A DNA stretch of 12,007 nucleotides from an uncultured Clostridia bacterium (GTDB lineage: Bacteria; Bacillota; Clostridia; Oscillospirales; CAG-272), in NCBI GenBank assembly GCA_904501765.1, contig CAJGCM010000056.1, positions 1-12,007 of the forward strand, read 5' to 3'. Positions 6,354 to 10,887 of the stretch are shown here, in pieces. Under the pieces are notes generated by a model. That model was not told where the DNA came from, searched no databases, and was given only the letters and a program-made list of their open reading frames with translations. Position 1 is the stretch's first letter. Each line of letters opens with the position of its first letter. The position numbers were made by a program, and so were the translations under genes.

Positions 6354-7208
6354 TTATTTTTTTATAGTTTTACCAAAGATATAAGGAGCTTTTCCCTGCG
6401 TTTCTGTTTTCAAGGCGAACGTATAGCCTGACTTAGGATTCGAGTGCCCTAACTCCTGCCAATCGGCGGTGGTGATAGCGAGCATTTCCAAATTCTTGCC
6501 AAAAAATCCGCAGCTCGAGGGTATGGGAACGGGGGTTTCTATATATCCGCATATTTTCATATCGCGAGTGTCGATTTTAGCTATATGCCCTTTACCCCAG
6601 CAGGCAGCATAAATCACCTCTGAGGTGTCTATGGTAAAGCCGTCCACCCCATCTACAAGGCAGCTTCTGCCTGTATATGATATGCTTCCTGTTGATATAT
6701 CAAAATCGTATTCCTTTATTATATGAGTGTCGCTGTCGGTGTGGTAAAATTTCTTGCCGTCAGAGGACCAATCCATTCCGTTTGACAGAATAAGTCCGTC
6801 AAGAAGAACAGTCAATTCACCGTCACTGTCAAGACGGTAGAGCTTGCCGTCCAAGTCATCTCCCTCCCCTGATCTACGAGAGCTTTGAGTGCCGAAATAA
6901 AATCTTCCGTCAGGACCTACCTTGCCGTCGTTGCCTCGCCTCACATGGCAAAGCAGCTCCATGCTCCCGCTTCTCTCGTCGAGGAGAAAAACGCCGTCAT
7001 AGCTCGAAATCAAAATTTTGCCGTCCTCGCAAAAGGCTATCGCCGAAGCTCCATGCGCAAGGGAAATCCTCCTCGGCTCGCTGCCGTCAGGATTCACCGA
7101 GCAAATCTCCTTTGCTTTCACCGGATTTACAAAATACAGCCGCCCGTCGCTCTCGCGCCATATAGGCCCCTCTCCTATTATGCAGTTATGCTTAAAAATC
7201 TCAATCAT
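6354..7208 (-). CDS. SMP-30/gluconolactonase/LRE-family protein
   Basis: Members are six-bladed beta-propeller, metal-dependent lactonases that open sugar lactones such as gluconolactone; substrates vary. The product is 284 aa, a usual length, with no signal peptide, so it is cytoplasmic. The family landmarks are clear: GEGPIW with the metal-ligand Glu (E13), RGNDGKVGPDGRFYFGT (N93 and D94, substrate site), LSNGMDWSSDGKKFYHTDS (N143, metal) and VDGFTID (D189, metal). GEGPIWRES-DGRLYFVN is the usual first blade. The ATG at 7206-7208 has GAGG 8 nt upstream. The gene stands alone with its own terminator, and its neighbours give no hint of the pathway. The exact substrate cannot be told from sequence; calling it a gluconolactonase would go too far. 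Confidence 0.88.
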   Translation of the reverse strand: MIEIFKHNCIIGEGPIWRESDGRLYFVNPVKAKEICSVNPDGSEPRRISLAHGASAIAFCEDGKILISSYDGVFLLDERSGSMELLCHVRRGNDGKVGPDGRFYFGTQSSRRSGEGDDLDGKLYRLDSDGELTVLLDGLILSNGMDWSSDGKKFYHTDSDTHIIKEYDFDISTGSISYTGRSCLVDGVDGFTIDTSEVIYAACWGKGHIAKIDTRDMKICGYIETPVPIPSSCGFFGKNLEMLAITTADWQELGHSNPKSGYTFALKTETQGKAPYIFGKTIKK

Positions 7209-7729
7209 TTCTTATGCCTCGCCCATTAAAAATTCTCCGCCGGGTAAGCCAAACCCATTTTCTCCCCAAGAGAAGCTTTTTGCATATTTATCAATAACCC
7301 TCCCCCACAGAGTCTACGGTAAGCAATTTCCTTTTGTTAAAACACAAAAAGGCAAAAAAACGTACGGTTTTTGCGCAAAAAACGCCTATACGTCTGCATG
7401 CTTTTCTATCAAAATGCAGACTTTCCCTTTCCGCCATGCTTTTTATACATTCCGATGGGAGCTGTTCAAAAACGCCGCTTCAGCTCATCTGATTGCCGAA
7501 TATTATGGTAACACAAAACAGAAAAATTTGCAATAGTGACTTGCAAATAACTTCCCTTTCGTTTTCACACATATAACTTATCCGTTCTTGATGCCGGCTT
7601 ACATAAGACTCACGGATAGCAAATAAAATATTGGGTTCAGGCATCTCTGTAAGCTTGCCGATAAGGATAACGTTTTTTATAGATAAAGCACCATTAGACC
7701 AATTTGTACTAATGGTGCTTTTATAAGTT
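7209..7729. other. Non-coding or decayed stretch upstream of the SMP-30-family gene
   Basis: No gene with a credible start and family was found. Palindromic pieces include a run of A followed by CGTACG and T's (7354-7372), the perfect palindrome TTTTTGCGCAAAAA (7368-7381), and an 8-bp stem GTCTGCAT/ATGCAGAC (7392-7399/7414-7421). A weak minus-strand promoter candidate is TTGCAA (7528-7533), 17 bp, TACCAT (7505-7510), which could serve the SMP-30-family gene through a leader of about 290 nt. A minus-strand open frame crosses 7480-7794 but has no ribosome binding site and runs out of frame through the spoIVB remnant, so it is not annotated as a gene. Confidence 0.45.
7685..7721. repeat. 13-bp perfect hairpin next to the spoIVB remnant
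   Basis: AAAGCACCATTAG (7685-7697) pairs with CTAATGGTGCTTT (7709-7721), with an 11-nt loop. It lies immediately downstream of the stop codon of the spoIVB remnant (minus strand), where a spoIVB terminator would be expected. The T-tract is weak on both strands (TTTT on plus). It may be the original terminator of the lost gene. Confidence 0.6.
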
Positions 7730-7819
7730 TTATGCCGCCTTCGGCTGCACTTGGCTTTCTGCCGCAGATAGCATATTCTCAATGAAAATTCCATACCCCT
7801 CGGTCGGGCTACACATAAT
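7730..7819 (-). pseudogene. spoIVB: Remnant of a spoIVB 3' end
   Basis: The minus strand encodes PTEGYGIFIENMLSAAESQ, then VQPKAA and a stop. The intact spoIVB at 9079 ends PTEGYGIFIENMLSAAQNQ, VIPKAA, stop. By hand count about 58 of 81 aligned bases match over 27 codons, and most differences are silent third-position changes. The fragment therefore diverged while still under protein-level selection, and only later lost the rest of its gene. Upstream of the conserved part, GTAGC is preceded by an extra T and followed by a gap of about 4 nt relative to the intact copy. Recognisable homology ends around 7820-7825, where hairpin element A begins. There is no start codon, catalytic Ser/His region or PDZ domain. 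Confidence 0.85.
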
Positions 7820-7834
7820 CAAGCGAAGCGAGTC

Positions 7835-7942
7835 GACAAGAAACGCTTGTCAGCAGGCGAGCGCAGATTGCTCTGCGGTGGCTCGTCTTATGACGAGCAG
7901 GGTGCAAAGCACCAAGCGGTAACGCTTGCACCGCAAAGGAGT
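7835..7942 (+). repeat. Hairpin-rich element, copy A
   Basis: A chain of short perfect stems with tiny loops. GACAAG/CTTGTC (7835-7840/7846-7851). CGCAG/CTGCG (7862-7866/7873-7877). GCTCGTC/GACGAGC (7881-7887/7892-7898, TTAT loop). GGTGC/GCACC (7901-7905/7909-7913, AAA loop). CAAGCG/CGCTTG (7913-7918/7923-7928, GTAA loop). An alternative outer pairing, GGTGCAA/TTGCACC (7901-7907/7926-7932), encloses the last part. The element ends AAAGGAGT. It shares GATTGCTC, the stem order, GTGCRAAGCACCAAG and AAAGGAGT with copy B at 8493-8579. It lies between the spoIVB remnant and the antitoxin promoter. The orientation given is that of the toxin-antitoxin genes; whether DNA or RNA is the active form is unknown. 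Confidence 0.7.
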
Positions 7943-7999
7943 GTGGTCAAGAAGGGACAACAAAATTTAATGGAAATTTTATCAAATTTATTTTTTAGG

Positions 8000-8028
8000 T
8001 TGACAATATCCTAAAATTTGTGTATAAT
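8000..8028 (+). promoter_or_regulatory. Consensus promoter of the toxin-antitoxin operon
   Basis: TTGACA (8000-8005), 17 bp, TATAAT (8023-8028): a perfect match to the sigma-A consensus. The start is expected near 8035, giving a leader of about 170 nt before the antitoxin ATG. Such a strong promoter in a toxin-antitoxin operon is usually held down by the antitoxin. Confidence 0.9.
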
Positions 8029-8038
8029 AATATACGAG

Positions 8039-8072
8039 GTTCGAATCTGTCTGCTTGCAAGCAAGTTCGAAC
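8039..8072 (+). promoter_or_regulatory. Inverted repeat at the transcription start, possible operator
   Basis: GTTCGAA (8039-8045) and TTCGAAC (8066-8072) enclose the 12-bp palindrome TGCTTGCAAGCA (8052-8063). Because it begins just after the predicted start, it could be the operator bound by the Phd-family antitoxin (autorepression is the rule in this family) or the first stem of the leader RNA. Confidence 0.45.
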
Positions 8073-8089
8073 GAATATATTTCAAGAAG

Positions 8090-8166
8090 CGCACAAAATC
8101 GACAGATTTTTGTAACAATGCCGAAGGCATTGCGGTAAAATTCAGTTTTGAATTTTACCTTGTGCG
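8090..8166 (+). promoter_or_regulatory. Cloverleaf-like fold in the antitoxin 5' leader
   Basis: An outer stem CGCACAA/TTGTGCG (8090-8096/8160-8166) closes three hairpins: AATC-GACA-GATT (8097-8108), CAATGCC-GAA-GGCATTG (8116-8132), and GGTAAAATTCA-GTTT-TGAATTTTACC (8134-8159, 11 bp). Only one base separates the last two, and none separates the third from the outer stem. The first hairpin can extend outward as ACAAAATC/GATTTTTGT (8093-8113, one bulged T), but only by taking bases from the outer stem, so two states are possible. There is no T-run after it. It ends 24 nt before the antitoxin Shine-Dalgarno. Confidence 0.65.
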
Positions 8167-8204
8167 GATTATAATACTGTAATCTCAATAAGGAGGTATT
8201 CAAA

Positions 8205-8447
8205 ATGAATTTAAACACAAACCAAATCGTTTCGATTTCCGAAGCGAATCAGAATTTTTCCCGTGTGGCAAGAATGACCGACAAGCACGGTGAGCTTTAT
8301 ATTTTTAAGAACAATAAACCCAAATATAAACTGGTGGATATCGAGCAAGACACCACGATAGAAATGAGCGACGATGAGAAGATCGACTTTGTGGCGGCGC
8401 GTATATTAAAGCTTTACCGCCCTGCATTTGAGGAGCTTGCAAAATGA
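8205..8447 (+). CDS. Phd/YefM-family antitoxin
   Basis: Type II antitoxins of this family bind and neutralise a partner toxin through their C-terminus and repress their own operon through the N-terminus. The product is 80 aa, a typical length. The N-terminal DNA-binding and dimer fold is visible as IVSISEANQNFSRVARM followed by IFKNNKPKYKLV (about 8-44). The C-terminal half (about 53-80) is an acidic then amphipathic helical stretch ending LYRPAFEELAK, as expected for toxin binding. AAGGAGG (8190-8196) lies 8 nt before the ATG. The gene has a consensus promoter and a folded leader, and the Doc-family toxin follows on the same strand. The 167-nt gap to the toxin is unusual; partners in this family usually touch or overlap. 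Confidence 0.88.
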   Translation: MNLNTNQIVSISEANQNFSRVARMTDKHGELYIFKNNKPKYKLVDIEQDTTIEMSDDEKIDFVAARILKLYRPAFEELAK

Positions 8448-8500
8448 TAATCAAGGCAATTCGTATCCGGGAGCTTGCTCACAAGGACGAATGCCGCTGA
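8444..8500 (+). pseudogene. 18-codon ORF coupled to the antitoxin stop
   Basis: The ATG at 8444-8446 overlaps the antitoxin stop as ATGA, the usual coupling of a second operon gene. It reads MIIKAIRIRELAHKDECR, then TGA at 8498-8500, right where hairpin element B begins. It may be the stub of an original downstream gene cut by element B, or a chance frame. No family is recognised. Confidence 0.3.
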
Positions 8501-8579
8501 TTGCTCCTCGGCTACACGGCAACGCCGTGTGAAGTGCGAAGCACCAAGGGCGCCAAGCGCACTTGCGCCGAAAAGGAGT
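8493..8579 (+). repeat. Hairpin-rich element, copy B, inside the toxin-antitoxin operon
   Basis: Stems are GCCG/CGGC (8493-8496/8509-8512, around GATTGCTC), ACACGGC/GCCGTGT (8514-8520/8524-8530, AAC loop), GTGC/GCAC (8534-8537/8541-8544, GAA loop) or the wider AAGTGCG/CGCACTT (8532-8538/8558-8564), and GGCGC/GCGCC (8549-8553/8565-8569). It ends AAAAGGAGT. Stem order and the conserved GATTGCTC, GTGCRAAGCACCAAG and AAAGGAGT match copy A, while the paired bases differ. A further stem just upstream, GGCA(A)TTCGT/ACGAATGCC, spans about 8455-8495. The element sits in the mRNA between antitoxin and toxin, where it could alter their relative expression. Confidence 0.7.
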
Positions 8580-8614
8580 ATAAAATTTAGTCAGGAATCT
8601 AAGAGGTCGAATAT

Positions 8615-8992
8615 ATGATAAAATTTTCAGAAGAAAAGGTGCTGCTTCTGCACAAGCTCATTACCGAGGAAACAGGCGGCGACCCGAACGTGCGCGATAT
8701 TGCGCTTCTCAACAGCGCACTTGAATCGGCGTTTGCTACCTTTGACGGAAAAGAATTGTATCCCACTAAACAGGAAAAGGGAGCGCGTATCGGCTTTTCC
8801 TTGATTTCCAATCACGCATTTGTTGACGGAAACAAGAGGATCGGAATGTACGTTCTTCTCACGTTTCTTGAAACTAATGGCATCAAGCTTCGCCCTACCA
8901 ACGCCGAGGTTGCACGTGTCGGTCTTGCTGTGGCAGCAGGGGAAATGAAATACGAAGAGCTTCTTGATTGGATTTTGGAGAATGAAAAATGA
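8615..8992 (+). CDS. Doc-type (Fic superfamily) toxin
   Basis: Doc toxins are Fic-fold proteins; phage P1 Doc stops translation by phosphorylating EF-Tu. The product is 125 aa (P1 Doc is 126). The catalytic motif HAFVDGNKR spans residues 67-75: H67, F69, D71, N73, K74 and R75 match the Doc pattern HxFxDxNKR rather than the AMP-transferring Fic pattern ending GNGR. The N-terminal helix SEEKVLLLHKLITEETGG and the C-terminal KYEELLDWI helices are also usual for the family. AGAGG lies 8 nt before the ATG. The gene is downstream of a Phd/YefM antitoxin but separated from it by element B. An intrinsic terminator begins 5 nt after its stop. The sequence looks intact, so an active toxin is likely; the target is inferred from the family. 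Confidence 0.9.
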   Translation: MIKFSEEKVLLLHKLITEETGGDPNVRDIALLNSALESAFATFDGKELYPTKQEKGARIGFSLISNHAFVDGNKRIGMYVLLTFLETNGIKLRPTNAEVARVGLAVAAGEMKYEELLDWILENEK

Positions 8993-8997
8993 AAAAC

Positions 8998-9037
8998 AAG
9001 GCAATATCAAACCATTTCGGAATGATATTGCCTTTTT
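8998..9037. terminator. Bidirectional terminator between the toxin gene and spoIVB
   Basis: AAGGCAATATCA (8998-9009) pairs perfectly with TGATATTGCCTT (9023-9034): 12 bp with a 13-nt loop. On the plus strand five T follow (9033-9037), ending the toxin transcript. On the minus strand TTGTTTTTC follows, so the convergent spoIVB transcript can end here too. Confidence 0.85.
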
Positions 9038-9042
9038 CATTC

Positions 9043-9075
9043 AATTCTGCATTATGAATTCTGCATTTTGCATTA
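9043..9075. repeat. Short direct repeats AATTCTGCATT
   Basis: AATTCTGCATT occurs at 9043-9053 and 9057-9067 (14-bp period), then a partial TTGCATTA at 9069-9076. They lie between the terminator and the spoIVB stop, at the right-hand boundary of the toxin-antitoxin island. Confidence 0.7.
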
Positions 9076-9078
9076 TTT

Positions 9079-10182
9079 TTACGCTGCTTTGGGTATTACT
9101 TGATTTTGTGCGGCAGAGAGCATATTTTCTATGAATATTCCGTATCCTTCCGTAGGATTTGCTACCATAACATGAGTCACAGCGCCGATAAGCTTGCCGT
9201 CTTGGATTATGGGGCTGCCAGACATTCCTCTTACAATACCCCCGGTGAGGGCTATAAGAGTATCGTCGGTTACCTTTATGCGGAAGCATTTGGAGCCGTC
9301 CGCGGTTCGGTCAATGTTTTCTATGCTTACCTTGAAGCTTGCGCTTTTTCCGTTTTTAACTGTGGAAATAATAGTCGCCTCGCCTTCCCTGACCTCCGCT
9401 CGGCTTCCTACCCTCATTGGCGCTGAAAGATTGCCGTTCTCCATGACGCCATCAGATAATCTTCCGAAAACTCCGCACTCGGTATTCTTATAAATTACGC
9501 CAAGCCGCTTCTCCATAAGGACTCCCCGTAGCTCGCCGGGCTTCCCTGATTCGCCTTTTATTGCGCCGCCTAAAACCACGCTGGTTGCAATCCCGCTCTT
9601 CATTGGAAGGGGTAATGCGCTGCCCGTGTCACAAATACCGTGACCAAGACCGCCAAAGGCGCCTGTTTTCGGGTCTATATAGGTTATGGTTCCGATTCCC
9701 GCCGTGCCATCGGTTAAGAGGACTCCGAGCTGATAATCGTCGCCTACCCTTATAGGCTTCGTGTATATTTTTATTCTTTTGCCCGAGCGCTCAACGTCGA
9801 GAAGTATCTCCTCGCCATCGCTGCCTCGGATTGCCTCCTTAACCTCTTCTACCGAAAAAACCTCCTCGCCGGATACCTTTATTATTTTATCCTCGGGCAT
9901 CAGTCCGCTCTCGTCGGATTTAGACGATGCCTTCACCACTCGGACTCCCGAGGCGCAAATTTTAACCCCGAAGGCTTCCCCTCCGGGGCATAATAAAAGC
10001 TCTTCCTCTGAAGATTTGTTTTTCCTTGAAAAGAGGTCCTTTATTCTGAAATCTATCTCAAAGGTCCCGCCTGTCTGCCAGGAGCTGCCTGCCTCGGCAA
10101 ATGCCTCCGTGGGTACGAGGGCAAAAAAGGCAAAAAGCAACGCAAAGCAGACTGTTTTCAATAGTATCTTCTTGTTTTTCAT
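9079..10182 (-). CDS. spoIVB: SpoIVB serine peptidase, intact
   Basis: SpoIVB is made in the forespore, crosses the inner forespore membrane and cleaves SpoIVFA, triggering pro-sigma-K processing in the mother cell. The product is 367 aa from the ATG at 10180-10182. Domains in order: an N-terminal signal-anchor (about 4-29), a PDZ domain (about 62-145, with VKASSKSDESGLMPEDKI) and the S55 peptidase domain. The triad is visible: H181 in GGLGHG, D306 in VTDD and S321 in GMSGSP, with the 15-residue Asp-Ser spacing I recall for B. subtilis SpoIVB. It ends PTEGYGIFIENML, the segment duplicated in the remnant at 7730. An in-frame TTG 21 nt upstream is rejected. In B. subtilis the neighbours are recN and spo0A; neither is here. 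Confidence 0.96.
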   Translation of the reverse strand: MKNKKILLKTVCFALLFAFFALVPTEAFAEAGSSWQTGGTFEIDFRIKDLFSRKNKSSEEELLLCPGGEAFGVKICASGVRVVKASSKSDESGLMPEDKIIKVSGEEVFSVEEVKEAIRGSDGEEILLDVERSGKRIKIYTKPIRVGDDYQLGVLLTDGTAGIGTITYIDPKTGAFGGLGHGICDTGSALPLPMKSGIATSVVLGGAIKGESGKPGELRGVLMEKRLGVIYKNTECGVFGRLSDGVMENGNLSAPMRVGSRAEVREGEATIISTVKNGKSASFKVSIENIDRTADGSKCFRIKVTDDTLIALTGGIVRGMSGSPIIQDGKLIGAVTHVMVANPTEGYGIFIENMLSAAQNQVIPKAA

Positions 10183-10350
10183 CGGTGAATTCCTTCTTTG
10201 CAAAGCTGGTGTTAAATCACCGCAATAATAATTTGGACGGAATCGACCCTTTATATGTGTAACAAAAATAGGTAACTATTGAATCAGGCGGGACCTTAGT
10301 TATATTTTTTATTCTTTAAAATTTAATTTTGTATTCAAGCCGTTCTTTCG
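10183..10350 (-). promoter_or_regulatory. spoIVB upstream region, possible sigma-G-type promoter
   Basis: 168 nt separate the unknown gene from spoIVB with no clear terminator. On the minus strand TCAATA (10277-10282) and CATATAA (10251-10257) loosely resemble a sigma-F/G promoter (TGAATA, CATACTA), but the 19-bp spacing is too long by one or two. spoIVB is a forespore sigma-F/G gene in B. subtilis, so such a promoter is expected; the exact site is uncertain. Confidence 0.3.
10191..10197 (-). promoter_or_regulatory. Shine-Dalgarno that fixes the spoIVB start
   Basis: AGAAGGA on the minus strand, 8 nt before the ATG at 10180-10182. It overlaps the codons just after the alternative TTG start, which has no site of its own. 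Confidence 0.75.
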
Positions 10351-10887
10351 TTAAGACCGACTATCGCACACCGCATTAAGGACGGCTGTATCAAGGCCGA
10401 AAAAGATATCCATAAGGGCATTGTAAATAAGCTGCTCTTTTCCTGCTCTGACCTCCAGCGCCTCGGGTGGATGCGCTTTGATTTTTACCCTTATTCTGTC
10501 CTTTTCAATTACGTACTCAAATCCGGACTTCTCTGCCGAGAAGGCGAGAATTTTCCGACCTTCTTCGGAAAGTCTTTCCGTATCGAATTTCAGGTCAAAA
10601 TAAAGCTTATCGTATTCAAAGCTGATGCTGATAAGCAAAAGCTCGTTTCCGTATATCTCCTTCAGCACCGTACGCAAAAAGTAGGCAAAGCCCTCGGGAC
10701 TTATATAGATATATCTGAACGCATCGCATCTGCCCTCTGAATCGTAGGCGCCCTCAAAGTTTTCAAGAAGGAACTTTTTAACCTGGCTTACGAATTCCTT
10801 AGTGCCGAATTGCCTTATCACGTAATTTTTAGGAACGACGTACCCTATATCACTCTTTTTTATAGGAGATTTATCCTTATATATCAT
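10351..10887 (-). CDS. Unknown protein coupled to the PPIase gene
   Basis: I do not recognise this 178-aa protein. It has no signal peptide or membrane helix, so it is probably cytoplasmic. Its middle (about 62-138) alternates an amphipathic helix (ISPEGFAYFLRTVLKEIYG), two strands (LLISISFEYD, KLYFDLKFD), a helix starting LSEEGRKILAF and two more strands (FEYVIEKD, RIRVKIKA). That order recalls the C-terminal half of a histidine-kinase-like ATPase fold, but no N, G1 or G2 box is present, so this is only a shape resemblance. The ATG (10885-10887) overlaps the stop of the lipoprotein gene as ATGA, so translation is coupled. GGAG lies 11 nt upstream, inside that gene. spoIVB follows 168 nt later. 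Confidence 0.75.
   Translation of the reverse strand: MIYKDKSPIKKSDIGYVVPKNYVIRQFGTKEFVSQVKKFLLENFEGAYDSEGRCDAFRYIYISPEGFAYFLRTVLKEIYGNELLLISISFEYDKLYFDLKFDTERLSEEGRKILAFSAEKSGFEYVIEKDRIRVKIKAHPPEALEVRAGKEQLIYNALMDIFFGLDTAVLNAVCDSRS

Noticed and set aside
7018..7536. Plus-strand 172-codon frame
   Set aside because: Its first part is antisense to the SMP-30-family gene and the rest runs through palindromes; there is no start signal or family feature.
7480..7794. Minus-strand 104-codon frame
   Set aside because: It crosses the spoIVB remnant in the wrong frame and the 13-bp hairpin, has no ribosome binding site, and no family is recognised.
8036..8050. GGTTCGAATC resembling a tRNA T-arm
   Set aside because: The flanking five bases do not pair, and no anticodon or acceptor stem fits; the bases belong to the GTTCGAA/TTCGAAC inverted repeat.
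7835..8579. Elements A and B as integron attC sites around a toxin-antitoxin cassette
   Set aside because: The core sites GTTRRRY and RYYYAAC were not found at their ends, and the toxin lies outside the interval between A and B.
7820..8580. CRISPR array or type III toxin-antitoxin RNA repeats
   Set aside because: The repeats are only two diverged copies more than 600 bp apart with no regular spacers, and the toxin is of Doc type with a protein antitoxin.
10183..10203. TTG start for spoIVB, giving seven extra residues
   Set aside because: The ATG at 10180-10182 has AGAAGGA 8 nt upstream and yields a clean signal-anchor; the TTG has no ribosome binding site.
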